Shown here piece by piece: positions 35,671 to 44,187 of a stretch of 64,000 bases of DNA. Position numbers and translations under genes: made by a program. The DNA comes from Streptomyces sp. NBC_00690. GTDB taxonomy: Bacteria > Actinomycetota > Actinomycetes > Streptomycetales > Streptomycetaceae. The number at the start of each line of letters is the position of its first letter. Position 1 is the first letter of the stretch. The stretch lies in the NCBI RefSeq assembly GCF_036226685.1, contig NZ_CP109009.1:682001-746000 (forward strand), read 5' to 3'. Under the pieces are notes generated by a model. That model worked only from the letters and a program-made list of their open reading frames with translations, did no database searches and was not told where the DNA came from.

Positions 35671-36510
35671 TCAGCACCCAGCAAAGTCGGGGGCCCATGT
35701 GAGGAGGATCCCGCTGGCCTCCGCGAGTGAGGTCCACCTGGGATCAGTCGGCTGTTTCTCCAGCACCAAGACAGGACGCATTCGACCGCACGTCCTCGCC
35801 AGTCGGAGCTGATGGGCATAGTCGAGGACCTGCCCGATCCCCAGTCGAATCTGCTGGTCTTCGCTCGCACCGGTCAAACTCTTGACCTCGGCGATGAAAA
35901 CGTCCTCGCCGCGTGACCAGCCTGCGTCGAAGCGGGGAGCGTTACGAGCGTGTCTGCGGAGTTCGATGCGCTGGCGTGCCAGGTGTTCGATGAGTGCCGC
36001 GATAATCGACTCATGTGCCTTCGTGCCCTTGTCGAGGTGGGCAAGGTCGAGCGCCAGTGCACCCGACTCGTGGCGGCCGACTCTGTGTTGCTGAAGCGGA
36101 CCGCCCAGAATCCCGTCTCCGGCCTGTGGCAGGACGAGGACGTGATCGTCGCTGCTGTGTGCCCGTTGCAGCTCTCGGCAGCGCGCGGCGTGTCCGCCGA
36201 TCAGGTCTGCGAAGCCGTCCCCGTCCACGACACATACGTGGTGTCCGCGATCTCGCCACTCCGCCGCGCTCACCAACTTCTGGCTGTACTCCCGGTGCGT
36301 GTCCGTCACAACCTGGCTGGCGAGATCGCCATGGACGAAGACTGTGATCTTGCGGGAGAAGTCCGGCTTCCAACTTGCGCCAAGCTGCTCGGCTATCTCC
36401 CTGCAGTCCTTTCGGACCGTCCACTCGCCGTCGATGAGCACTTTGCCCGTGAAACAGAGCGTCTGACCGCTGAGCGAGTGAACCCAGCCATCGCAGATCT
36501 TGCCGTCCAT
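35671..36510 (-). CDS. BRCT-like domain fused to a PD-(D/E)XK nuclease-like domain
   Basis: 279 residues from ATG 36510, chosen because GAGGGGGG lies 5-6 nt upstream. Residues ~8-105 resemble a BRCT domain (LSGQTLCFTGKVLIDGEWTV, REIAEQLGASWKPDFSRKIT). The C-terminal ~120 residues have a PD-(D/E)XK pattern: Asp195 in APRFDAGW, then Glu208-x-Lys210 in FIAEVKSLTG, then the DQQIRLGIGQVLDYAHQLRL motif. BRCT domains bind phosphopeptides or DNA ends; the C-terminal fold cuts DNA. A DNA-damage or defence nuclease is a reasonable inference. It sits beside the integrase-tail array and may be island cargo. Confidence 0.7.
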   Translation of the reverse strand: MDGKICDGWVHSLSGQTLCFTGKVLIDGEWTVRKDCREIAEQLGASWKPDFSRKITVFVHGDLASQVVTDTHREYSQKLVSAAEWRDRGHHVCVVDGDGFADLIGGHAARCRELQRAHSSDDHVLVLPQAGDGILGGPLQQHRVGRHESGALALDLAHLDKGTKAHESIIAALIEHLARQRIELRRHARNAPRFDAGWSRGEDVFIAEVKSLTGASEDQQIRLGIGQVLDYAHQLRLARTCGRMRPVLVLEKQPTDPRWTSLAEASGILLTWAPDFAGC

Positions 36511-36582
36511 GAGACCCCCCTCTATGTCCTCGCGTGCATCTTGCCGCATAGCGCCGCCAAGAGCTGGAGCCTCGGGCGGTCA

Positions 36583-36830
36583 TCATGAGGATGGTGTCCT
36601 CCTGACGGGAACGCCAAGATCGACGACGACGGATGAGCGCCGGTCGATTTGGGTGAGCTTCTCCTCCGCTCCAGCAAGGCTCATCTGCAGCCCTTCCACT
36701 TCGCCGAGCCATCCCTCGCGTTCGGCCTCGGCGATGCGGGCGAGGAGGTTGTCGCGGATCTCGACGAGCCGGTCACGCTGGGCGGGGTCGGGCCAGAGCA
36801 TCGGGCAGCGAACACAGGCTTCTCTGAACC
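36583..36830 (-). pseudogene. Integrase C-terminal tail, copy A
   Basis: Reads ACVRCPMLWPDPAQRDRLVE, then IRDNLLARIAEAEREGWLGE VEGLQMSL (two pieces) and ends DLGVPVRRTPSS. This is the extreme C-terminus of a long streptomycete tyrosine recombinase family. The catalytic part is absent. Homology to copies B (38451) and C (39209) starts at the same residue region (C-S/P-L/M-L-x-P-D-P). Confidence 0.65.
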
Positions 36831-36902
36831 AGCAACTACGGTCCGTTGAGGCAGTCGGCAAACCTGTGGCACATGAGTACCGTCCCGGGCCAGGATGCGG
36901 CT

Positions 36903-37529
36903 ATGCGTGATGTCCAGAGCGATCCCGAGTTGCAGGATCTGGTTCGGCGGTTCGTCACGCCTGGTCGGCGATACCTTCGGTTGGGCGGGAGCGTTTTCCG
37001 GTTGAGCCCGGTCGAGCGCTCCGCGTTTGTGCGGGATCTGGCTCAGGCTGCGTACGAAATCACTCCGGTGGAGCTCGGCGTCCTCTTCGAGGGTGGATGG
37101 CGCGAGCGCAAGACTGCCGCCTGGCTGGTTGCTGTGGCCCACAGGTCCGAGTTCCGCGAGCTCATAGGTCGGCTCCTGCTGGCCAGCGAGGGGCCGTATG
37201 CGGGCGCGGCATACTGCGTCGCCCTTGCGAAGTTCGGTACTGCAGCGGATGCCGAACTGCTCAGCGCATACCTTGATCACTACTTGTCGCGTCCCGACCT
37301 CGACTACGACCAGGCAGTCGTCCTTGGGACGCTTCTGTACCTCGATGAGATTCTCGGCTCCGAGTACACGACACGGTTCCTTGCCCCGGCCGGCCCCTGG
37401 GACCGATGGCTCGAAGTCCGGGCCGTGGCGGCTCTCGACCCGCATGACTGTCGGCAGGCCGTGCAGCAACTGTGCGCTTTCGTCGACGAGACCGCTGAGG
37501 TCTTCGCCTCGCTGGCCTGCGGGAGCTGA
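36903..37529 (+). CDS. DUF6000-family protein
   Basis: 208 residues from ATG 36903 (MRDVQSDPELQDLVRRFVTP), with AGGA 8-11 nt upstream; an alternative ATG is at 36873. Pattern FVTPGRRYLRLGGSVFRL, FVRDLAQAAYEITPVELGVL and GGWRERKTAAWLVAVAHRSE matches the DUF6000 family of helical-repeat-like proteins. Function unknown. The next gene, a DUF5958 protein, starts 3 nt after its stop; I recall these families as neighbours in streptomycetes, so they probably act together. Confidence 0.75.
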   Translation: MRDVQSDPELQDLVRRFVTPGRRYLRLGGSVFRLSPVERSAFVRDLAQAAYEITPVELGVLFEGGWRERKTAAWLVAVAHRSEFRELIGRLLLASEGPYAGAAYCVALAKFGTAADAELLSAYLDHYLSRPDLDYDQAVVLGTLLYLDEILGSEYTTRFLAPAGPWDRWLEVRAVAALDPHDCRQAVQQLCAFVDETAEVFASLACGS

Positions 37530-37531
37530 TC

Positions 37532-37933
37532 ATGACCGAGCGGGACATCATCCTCAACGAACTTGCCCAAGGACTGCGCCCGATGTCACAGGGCATCGAG
37601 TGGTTCGACACCCACAGCCCGGAGGAGCAGGCCGAGATACTCCTGTTCCTGCGCCACCACTGCGTGCAGGCGCGCGCCCTCACCGAAGACGGACCGGAGA
37701 GCATCCGACGTGCCGGGCTGCGCCCGACGCACACCCCGGCGGTCTTGATCACCTGCTGCCCGATCGACCAGCAACTGGGGAAGATCGCCGGCCTCACCCC
37801 TGTCGACGAACGACGCAAGGCGTTCCGGCTACTGGTCGAGGTCCTCGCGGTCGCAGACGAACGGCGCCGCGAACGCTTCTGCTCCGGCGGATGCGGTCAC
37901 TGGTGGCACAACCTGCCCGTCGCCGACGGGTGA
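37532..37933 (+). CDS. DUF5958-family protein
   Basis: 133 residues. Conserved pattern ILNELAQGLRPMSQGIEWFD, AGLRPTHTPAVLI, then KAFRLLVEVLAVADERRRER FCSGGCGHWWH (two pieces) with a Cys/His cluster that could bind metal. Complete length for the family. Co-transcribed with the DUF6000 gene. No biochemical role is known to me. Confidence 0.8.
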   Translation: MTERDIILNELAQGLRPMSQGIEWFDTHSPEEQAEILLFLRHHCVQARALTEDGPESIRRAGLRPTHTPAVLITCCPIDQQLGKIAGLTPVDERRKAFRLLVEVLAVADERRRERFCSGGCGHWWHNLPVADG

Positions 37934-38002
37934 GGACGAGTCCCCCGCCGCTGGCCTCCGCCCCTGGACTCCATGTGCGGCAAGACGGACTGACGGCAGT
38001 GT

Positions 38003-38464
38003 TCATGCGCTCGTGTCGTCGGCGGTGGAGTCGATCACCGCGCTCAGGGCCTGCAAGGCGTCATCGTATTGGTGGCGGTCGAACTGGAACGGACCGAATG
38101 CCACGTAGTCGCGGGTCTTGCGGTGGGGTTGCTCGAAGGCGTCCCAGGTTACGAGATCCGCTGTCGCGGTGATGCGGGCCATGAGCGGCCAGCACCCCCA
38201 CTCACCGCATTCACAACCGAGGACGGGGGTCTTCGGCCCCATCGCGCTAGTGGAAAGTCCGAGGAAGTGGTCCTGCATCGGGCCGAACCGGAAGAACTCC
38301 GGAATCAGACCACCGTAGGCATCACCTGCAGGCTGCATTCCGGCCGCGATCTCGTACTCATCGATCAGCTCGGTGAGTGGTGCTCCGTCGATGTGAGGGA
38401 CGACCACGAGCAGACCCCTGTCGCCACAGTGCTGGCAATCGAACCGGATCTCATTGCTGATCAT
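38003..38464 (-). CDS. Unknown protein with CxCGEWGCWPL motif
   Basis: 153 residues from ATG 38464. Begins MISNEIRFDCQHCGDRGLLV (a C-x2-C knuckle) and contains VLGCECGEWGCWPLMARITA, a Cys-rich motif typical of a family of uncharacterised streptomycete proteins; it ends with a helix (YDDALQALSAVIDSTADD). Possibly zinc-binding. It is convergent with the DUF5958 gene and its start touches tail copy B. Confidence 0.7.
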   Translation of the reverse strand: MISNEIRFDCQHCGDRGLLVVVPHIDGAPLTELIDEYEIAAGMQPAGDAYGGLIPEFFRFGPMQDHFLGLSTSAMGPKTPVLGCECGEWGCWPLMARITATADLVTWDAFEQPHRKTRDYVAFGPFQFDRHQYDDALQALSAVIDSTADDTSA

Positions 38465-38736
38465 CCCGCGATTGTCTCAGCGACCCCGCTCCCTCCTTCT
38501 GGGCGGGGTGAGCCGGGGCCTTGCGCGACATGCCGAGGTTGATCGCCACGCTGCCGGGCGCGGAGTCGATCTGGTCGATTCTGGATTCGGCGCCGGCGAG
38601 GCTGACGCGCAGGCCCTCGATTTCGCCGAGCCAGCCCTCTTTCTCGGCTTCGGCGATCCGGTCGAGGAGGTTGTCGCGGATCTCCACCAGGCGGCCGCGC
38701 TGAGCGGGGTCGGGGCGCAGGAGGGAGCAGCGGACA
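38451..38736 (-). pseudogene. Integrase C-terminal tail, copy B
   Basis: Reads SVRCSLLRPDPAQRGRLVEI, then RDNLLDRIAEAEKEGWLGEI and EGLRVSLAGAESRIDQID, ending INLGMSRKAPAH. Homologous to copies A and C but clearly diverged. The homology begins about where the stop of the next gene (38740) falls, so the junction is abrupt. Confidence 0.65.
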
Positions 38737-38739
38737 GAG

Positions 38740-39165
38740 TCAAGAGCGCCCGTGCTCGCGGTTGAGCTCGTGGTAGCCGCGGAAGTCGAAGAACCGCAGG
38801 CCGTCGATCACCGCTCCAGACAGGATTTCCGGCAGGGTCCAAGGGTGGGGGGTGTAGTCGTCCGTTGCCACGCCTCCATGCTCAAGCAGCAGAGCGATCA
38901 TTCGGTGAACCTCTGCGGTGCCGTCGATCCGTCCGGAGATGTCGATCTGCACCGCCCAAGTGGGGTGATGTCCGACGGCCGCTTCGAGGATCGCCACATC
39001 CTCGGGATCCCAATCAGAGAAGAGGTAGCCGGTCTGCTCATCGTCGATGTCGATGTAGAGGTTGCCGTCCAGAGTCCAGGGATTGCGCTGCTCGGGCAGA
39101 CGCCGATTGAGCGAGGCGACGGTCGCAGCTCGCTCACCTGCGGGAAACACGAAGACAGTTCGCAT
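38740..39165 (-). CDS. Unknown 141-aa protein between integrase tails
   Basis: ATG 39165 (MRTVFVFPAGERAATVASLN). Contains NLYIDIDDEQTGYLFSDWDP EDVAILEAAVG (two pieces) and EVHRMIALLLEHGGVATDDY, a beta-alpha fold with an acidic surface. No family recognised. It is flanked on both sides by integrase tails B and C, i.e. a single-gene cassette. Confidence 0.65.
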   Translation of the reverse strand: MRTVFVFPAGERAATVASLNRRLPEQRNPWTLDGNLYIDIDDEQTGYLFSDWDPEDVAILEAAVGHHPTWAVQIDISGRIDGTAEVHRMIALLLEHGGVATDDYTPHPWTLPEILSGAVIDGLRFFDFRGYHELNREHGRS

Positions 39166-39208
39166 GGGTTGGAGCGTAGGCAGTTCAGCTTCGTGGCGAC
39201 CATGGATT

Positions 39209-40280
39209 TCAGGGACGGTGCTGGTCCGTCGACGTAGTGGTGGTGCGGATGGCGACGTCGGCGAAGGTCGGCATGCCGAGATCGACTGTGGAGGGTCGGC
39301 GGGCTGCTTCGGCATCGAGCTGGTCCAGCTTGCCTTGCGCGCCGGTGAGGCTGACCTGGAGGCCCTCGACTTCGCCCAGCCATCCTTCCCGCTCTGCCTC
39401 AGCGATCCGGGCGATCAGGTTGTCACGGATGTCAGTTAGCCGTGACCGTTGGGCTGGATCAGGCCGGAGGAGCGAGCATCTGAAGAGCCGCAGCCAGACG
39501 AACCCATCGGTCGAGGAGGGAAGTTCCTGGACCTCTCTGGTGCCCTTGCGGACCACCGAGATCAGCTGGCGCCCCGGATCAACTCCGGCCTGCCATGTGC
39601 TGAGTAGTTCGCTGGCCCGTGCACCGGTGGAGACGTAGAAGGCAACCAGGGCTCGGTCCCGGTGTGAGGGAAGCCGGGCGAAGATCTCGTTGAACTCCTC
39701 GTCAGGGACGCTGCGGGGCACCCTGTTGGGCACTCTCGGCCGGTAGAGCCAGGCGCGTTCTTTACGGGCCGGGTCCATCGGGTTGCGATGGGCGTGAGCC
39801 CGCCGGCCGCGACGTGCTCGGTCCAGCGGGAACGGGTTGAGGACCGGCCCGGTGCCGATGTCGCGGTGGAAGTCGTAAAAACTCCGCAGCACTGTCTCGC
39901 TGTGCGCCCCGACGGTGCGTACGGCTTGCCCCCTGCGGCCCACCGGCCCGCTTCGCTCGGGCGTCGCCAGTGCGGACGCCTCGGCTGCCCGGCGACCTGA
40001 AGCCAGCGGGAGAAGTCCCTCGCCTCGATCCGGCTCGCCCGGTCCCACGGCACCTCGACAGCCCAAAGGAAGCGGAACCAGCGCAGCATGTCCATCCCGT
40101 AGGAACGGGCCGTCGCCGCCGAACGGCCAGCTCCCTGCAGGTCCCGTAGAAAGGAGCGAACTCCCTCGACCGGTTCTCTGCCAGGTCGATGAGCCGGTAG
40201 GGCTCCCACGGATCATCCATGGCCACCAGCTCCCCGACCAAGGGGATGGACAGGTTCGCCAGGTCTCGAGATGCCTCCAT
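39209..40280 (-). pseudogene. Tyrosine integrase, frameshifted and internally deleted, with tail copy C
   Basis: N-terminal piece LSIPLVGELVAMDDPWEPYR LID (two pieces), then in another frame the SAM-like core-binding domain (SFLRDLQGAGRSAATARSYG), then in a third the start of the catalytic domain with the Arg motif STGARASELLSTW. After DGFVWLRLF the sequence jumps straight to tail RCSLLRPDPAQRSRLTDIRD, so the central catalytic domain (HxxR, Tyr) has been deleted. At least two frameshifts. It gives the full context for tail copies A and B: all are the 3' end of the same integrase family. Confidence 0.72.
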
Positions 40281-40289
40281 GGCCGACTC

Positions 40290-40435
40290 AACGACGCCTC
40301 CGCCACAAGGTCACTGACCTGCGAAAACTCCGCCTGTAGTTCAGTCAACAGGTCAGCGTCGGTCGCCCGCTTGTACTCGACGATCACCGGCGGCGCACCG
40401 TTCTCGTCTAGGCCGAGTGAGTCGATCCGCCGCAA
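40290..40435 (-). pseudogene. Fragment of an EYKR-type (DUF5655/DUF91-like) protein
   Basis: RRIDSLGLDENGAPPVIVEY KRATDADL (two pieces) matches the N-terminal I-D-x-L-G/E-Y-K-R strand pattern of predicted nuclease-fold proteins. It fuses out of frame logic into integrase sequence after ~45 residues. A truncated gene at the island edge. Confidence 0.4.
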
Positions 40436-40460
40436 CGAACCCCGTTAGACACTGCGGGCG

Positions 40461-40700
40461 TTGGAGAAGTCGAACCCGGCTCGGCTTCGCGCCTTCCAGC
40501 AGCGGATGGAGGAGATCGCGGAGCACCCGTATGCCTACGGCAATCCGGTCGACCGGATCAACGACAAGCGCCGCGCCGAGGTCGCCGGAACCGTGACCGT
40601 CTATTGGATCAGCCAGCGGGTGGTCACGATCTCCGTTATGTCCGTCATCCACACCGACTTCCAGTCGATCCGTCCCGCTCCAGTTATGACGTTTTCGTAG
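40461..40700 (+). CDS. ParE/RelE-like toxin fragment (possible)
   Basis: 79 residues: NPARLRAFQQRMEEIAEHPY AYGNPVDRIND (two pieces), KRRAEVAGTVTVYWISQRVV TISVMSVIHTD (two pieces). The helix followed by a sheet ending in V-x-H-T-D resembles RelE/ParE-type toxins, which are usually 80-100 residues. The first ~15 residues of the fold seem lost and no antitoxin gene is adjacent. It overlaps, on the opposite strand, the 3' part of a secreted-protein pseudogene. Confidence 0.42.
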   Translation: MEKSNPARLRAFQQRMEEIAEHPYAYGNPVDRINDKRRAEVAGTVTVYWISQRVVTISVMSVIHTDFQSIRPAPVMTFS

Positions 40701-41190
40701 GCCGCGCGCTGGTCGGCGGCGGTCGTGAACCCGCCGCACCCTCCGGTGATGATGCCGCTGGTGATTTCGCTGGTGCGAGGTCCATGGTGTCGATCTGGTT
40801 TTCGTCTTCGCCGAGTTCGGCTTCGTGCTTGGTGCCGTTGGTGTCGGTGATCGTGAAGTACAACGGGTTGACGCTGATCTTTGCTGCTGTTGTTTGTGAT
40901 GGTCGCCTTCGCGCTGGTGAAAGCGCCGTCGTCGTTCAAGATGCTGGGTGCGAAGGGCGCCTTGACTGCGGTGACCTTCACCTCTGGCTCCGCCTTCTTT
41001 GTCTCGGCTTCCTTCGCTGGCTCGGCCGCTGGTGCCTTCTTCGTCGGCTCCGTGGGTGCTTCTGCGGTCGGGGTGGCCTCCTTCTGGCTCGTTTCGGTGG
41101 TGTCGTCGTCGCGAGTGCGGCTCCGATGACGCCGAGCGGGAGCAGGCTGCCGATGATGGCGCCGGTGGACCTGCGCTTCTTCACCGGCAC
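40601..41190 (-). pseudogene. Secreted DUF4352-like protein, frameshifted
   Basis: GTG 41190 gives VPVKKRRSTGAIIGSLLPLG VIGAALA (two pieces), a membrane or signal segment. After a frameshift come an acidic/Ala-Lys-Pro linker (TPTAEAPTEPTKKAPAAEPA) and VKVTAVKAPFAPSILNDDGA FTSAKATITNNSSKD (two pieces), the start of an immunoglobulin-like extracellular domain. After a second frameshift, LYFTITDTNGTKHEAELGED continues the domain. Two indels inactivate it. Confidence 0.55.
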
Positions 41191-41499
41191 CGAGAAGGCC
41201 ACCAAAGCAGGACTGCTGGCCGTCGACCTCGGCATCGCCTCCCGCCGCAAGCAGCCCGACACCGACGGATGACGTCGTCGGCCCCAGGACGGGCTTTGAT
41301 AGCGAACCATTGCGGGGCGCGAGGCGTCTTTCGTCTGTAGGGGCGGTATCCAGTGCTCGGTCCTGCGCGGTGCCGCGTTGAACGAGGAGCCGAGGAGTGT
41401 GGTGTTGTTGCGGCCCTGGTGTTGCCGGGGCATCCCGTTCAACTCGTTGACCCACGACAGGCTGTTTTCAACGGGAGAGCAGCAGATTGCGCGCGTCTC

Positions 41500-42243
41500 A
41501 TGGTTCTGGCTTTCAAGGATCTCGACTTCCGCTACGGTCGGAAGACACAAGTTTTCAGTGGTCTAGGTCTTCGAGTCGACAGCGGGTCCACCGTCTTACT
41601 CGGTCCCAACGGGGCGGGCAAGTCAACACTGATGGCCCTTGCGGCTTCTCAACTGTTTCCATCTCAGGGGTCGGTCTCCTGGCGCGATCTGAGCCCTACG
41701 GGCCGTCGTGACCGCAGGAGGTACCGGAAAGCGGTTGCCTGGATTCCGCAGCACATCACGCCCATTCCGGGCTTGAACGTGCGAGAGCAGGTTGCCTACT
41801 CCGGCTGGCTGAAAGGTATGTCGCGCTCCGCGGCCTGGGAGGCATCCGGTCAAGCCGTCAGCAGGGTCGGGCTCGCGGATCTCGCGCAGCGCAAGAGCCA
41901 CCAGGTCTCCGGCGGGCAGCTACGCCGCATGGGCATCGCCGGAGCGCTCACTCATCGCAGCGAACTCATCCTCATGGATGAACCGACGGCAGGACTCGAT
42001 CCGCAACAGCGGGCGGTGTTCCGCTCCCTCATCGAGGAACTCTGCGACTCGGTGCAGGTCATCGTCTCCACCCATCAGACCGAAGACCTGGCCGACCTCT
42101 ACAGAGACGTCGTGGTCCTCGACCGCGGGATCATCCGCTTCCAAGGAACCACCGAAGAGTTCCACTCCCTCGCCGACTCGGTCGTCTCACCGCGAGAACA
42201 GGCCGAAGCCGCGTACACGCGCCTGGTCAGCCGGGAGGCCTGA
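41500..42243 (+). CDS. ABC transporter ATP-binding protein
   Basis: 247 residues from ATG 41500. Walker A GPNGAGKST at 35-43, signature VSGGQLRRMGIAGAL, Walker B LILMDEPTAGLD, switch His in VSTHQTEDL. Closest in layout to antibiotic/lantibiotic-type exporters (CcmA-like ATPases). First gene of a three-gene operon (2 nt, then 4-nt overlap) with two membrane proteins. Substrate unknown; export or membrane remodelling is likely since no binding protein is encoded. Confidence 0.9.
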   Translation: MVLAFKDLDFRYGRKTQVFSGLGLRVDSGSTVLLGPNGAGKSTLMALAASQLFPSQGSVSWRDLSPTGRRDRRRYRKAVAWIPQHITPIPGLNVREQVAYSGWLKGMSRSAAWEASGQAVSRVGLADLAQRKSHQVSGGQLRRMGIAGALTHRSELILMDEPTAGLDPQQRAVFRSLIEELCDSVQVIVSTHQTEDLADLYRDVVVLDRGIIRFQGTTEEFHSLADSVVSPREQAEAAYTRLVSREA

Positions 42244-42245
42244 CC

Positions 42246-43514
42246 ATGCTGATCCGCACCGTGATCCGCTCATCATCGGCAACCCTCGCCCTGCCCTTCC
42301 TCATCCTCTTCGTCTTCGCAGCCCTCGGCGACGACCTGAGCTCCTGGGTCACACCCCACTACTGGCCGTCGGCCACAGGCAACTCGACATTCGCACTCCC
42401 CTTCGTCAGCGCGGCCTGCGCCGCCGTAGCAGCATGGGAAGGCGCCCGCCTGAAACGGGGCCGGGTCTTCGAACAAGCCCCCGTACGCGGGTCCTGGGCG
42501 ATCGCCCTCCCCCTGCTGCTCCCGGTCGCCCTGATGGGGCTACTCGCCATGGCGACCGCGCTCTACATCTCCGTCGACGCCGCCGACGTCGGCACCGGAC
42601 TCCCCGACTGGGGAATCATCGCCGTGGTAGCCGGTGTACTGATGACAAACACACTCGCCGGACACCTCGTCGGACGCGTCATGTCCGGCCTCCTCGCCGC
42701 ACCCGTCGCACTCATCGCCAGCTTCTTCTGCAACGCCTACCCCTCCTCGTGGAGCATCTACTGGCTACGCCACCTCGTAGGAGGCGGACTCGACAGCTGC
42801 TGCTCAGCCGACGTGACCGTGGACAGGGCAGCGGTGCTCAGCGCCCTCGTCTCCACCACCGCTCTCAGCCTCGCCTGCGCCGTTCTGATCCATCGCAGAG
42901 GCGGCGCGGCCGCCTTGATCACCGCTGTCGTCCTGTCAGCAACCGGATTCGGAACCGCGGCCTACATCGCACGCGACCTCACGTCGGAGCCGGTGCAAGC
43001 CCGCCCAACCAACGCCCTGGTCTGCGACGGCAGCCGGCCCACGATCTGCCTGTGGCCTGAGGTGAACGACAAGGCCATGGTGCAACGCCACGCCCGCGAA
43101 GCTGTGGCCCGACTGGAAAGCGCCGGAATCCGCGTACCCAAAACCCTGACCATGGCCCAGCACGCAGTGGGACCAGAGACCTACGTATTGGGCATTCCGA
43201 CCAATCCCCGCGCCGAGGACCTCCCGGCAGGCGTCGCGTCCGGCCTACTGCCACAAATCCCCACTTGCGCACTCGAAGGCAAGCCGTACCCGGCAGGGAA
43301 CGCTGCAGCCCCCGTGGCCGCCTGGCTCTACGCCACCGCAGGAGAACGATCCGATGTCACCGCAGGCAGGTTCGGCGAACAGGAGGCAGCACTCGCCCAG
43401 AACATCAGAAAGCAACCCTCCTCCGTCCAACTGGACTGGTACCAGCGCAACATGAAGGCCATGAGCTCCTGCGGGGCACCACCACAGCTCACCATCGCAG
43501 GAGGCGCCAGGTGA
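42246..43514 (+). CDS. ABC-type membrane protein with extracytoplasmic C-terminal domain
   Basis: 422 residues. Six hydrophobic helices in residues ~10-245 (e.g. LALPFLILFVFAALG, IALPLLLPVALMGLLAMATA, LIASFFCNAYP). Residues ~260-422 are soluble with four Cys (LVCDGSRPTICLWPEV, QIPTCALEG, AMSSCGAPP), so probably outside the membrane and disulfide-bonded. It contains HAREAVARLESAGIRVPKTL. Permease half of the transporter encoded by the operon; the exposed domain may capture or process the cargo. Confidence 0.75.
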   Translation: MLIRTVIRSSSATLALPFLILFVFAALGDDLSSWVTPHYWPSATGNSTFALPFVSAACAAVAAWEGARLKRGRVFEQAPVRGSWAIALPLLLPVALMGLLAMATALYISVDAADVGTGLPDWGIIAVVAGVLMTNTLAGHLVGRVMSGLLAAPVALIASFFCNAYPSSWSIYWLRHLVGGGLDSCCSADVTVDRAAVLSALVSTTALSLACAVLIHRRGGAAALITAVVLSATGFGTAAYIARDLTSEPVQARPTNALVCDGSRPTICLWPEVNDKAMVQRHAREAVARLESAGIRVPKTLTMAQHAVGPETYVLGIPTNPRAEDLPAGVASGLLPQIPTCALEGKPYPAGNAAAPVAAWLYATAGERSDVTAGRFGEQEAALAQNIRKQPSSVQLDWYQRNMKAMSSCGAPPQLTIAGGAR

Positions 43515-44107
43515 CCTGGTGGCTCAAGATCAGGGCAGTGCCAACCCTAGTGGCAGGCACCGCCACAACCATCGCACTCGGCCTCCTCATCGGAAACGCC
43601 CAACTGCCCGTCCCAGCCATGACAGGCCAAGCAGGCCAATTCCTCGCCGGCCACCTCATCACACTGGCACCCGCGATCCTGATCCTCTTCGGCACCGGGC
43701 GCGGCGACCTCACAGCAGAAAGCGTCAGCGCCCGGCCCATAGTGCGCTGGGACCTCAGCCTCGCAGTAACAACAGCCGCCGCAAGCCTCCTCACAGCGAC
43801 CCTCTTCCGCGCCATCTGGCCAACCGACATCACCGTCGTCCTCGGTCGAAACATCGCCGGCTACATCGGCATCGCCCTCGTACTGCTCCCGTTCCTCGGC
43901 CATCGAGCGGCAGGAGCCGCCCTCGCCGTCGTACCCCTGCTCTGCGCAGCCGTCGGCTGGGGGCCCGGTGGGCACCCAGAGCCATGGGCATGGCTCCTGC
44001 ACCCAGGAGACTCCGTTCCCGCGCTGACACTGGCGCTCGGCACACTCGCAGCAGGCATCACCGCAACACTCACCCGCCCCCCACTGGATCTCAGCGCCAT
44101 GCGATAG
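43511..44107 (+). CDS. ABC-type integral membrane protein
   Basis: 198 residues from GTG 43511, overlapping the previous stop (GTGA). Six hydrophobic segments (VAGTATTIALGLLIG, LAGHLITLAPAILILFG, LAVTTAAASLLTATLF, IAGYIGIALVLLPFLG, ALAVVPLLCAAVGW, ALTLALGTLAAGITATL). Second membrane subunit of the putative transporter. No motif identifies the cargo. Confidence 0.75.
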   Translation: MTWWLKIRAVPTLVAGTATTIALGLLIGNAQLPVPAMTGQAGQFLAGHLITLAPAILILFGTGRGDLTAESVSARPIVRWDLSLAVTTAAASLLTATLFRAIWPTDITVVLGRNIAGYIGIALVLLPFLGHRAAGAALAVVPLLCAAVGWGPGGHPEPWAWLLHPGDSVPALTLALGTLAAGITATLTRPPLDLSAMR

Positions 44108-44187
44108 GAGCCCGCGAGAGGGTCGTGGAGCAGTCACCCAAGCAACCGTTGTCCCGGTACAAGGCAGGCAGACCTGCTGGAGGAACC

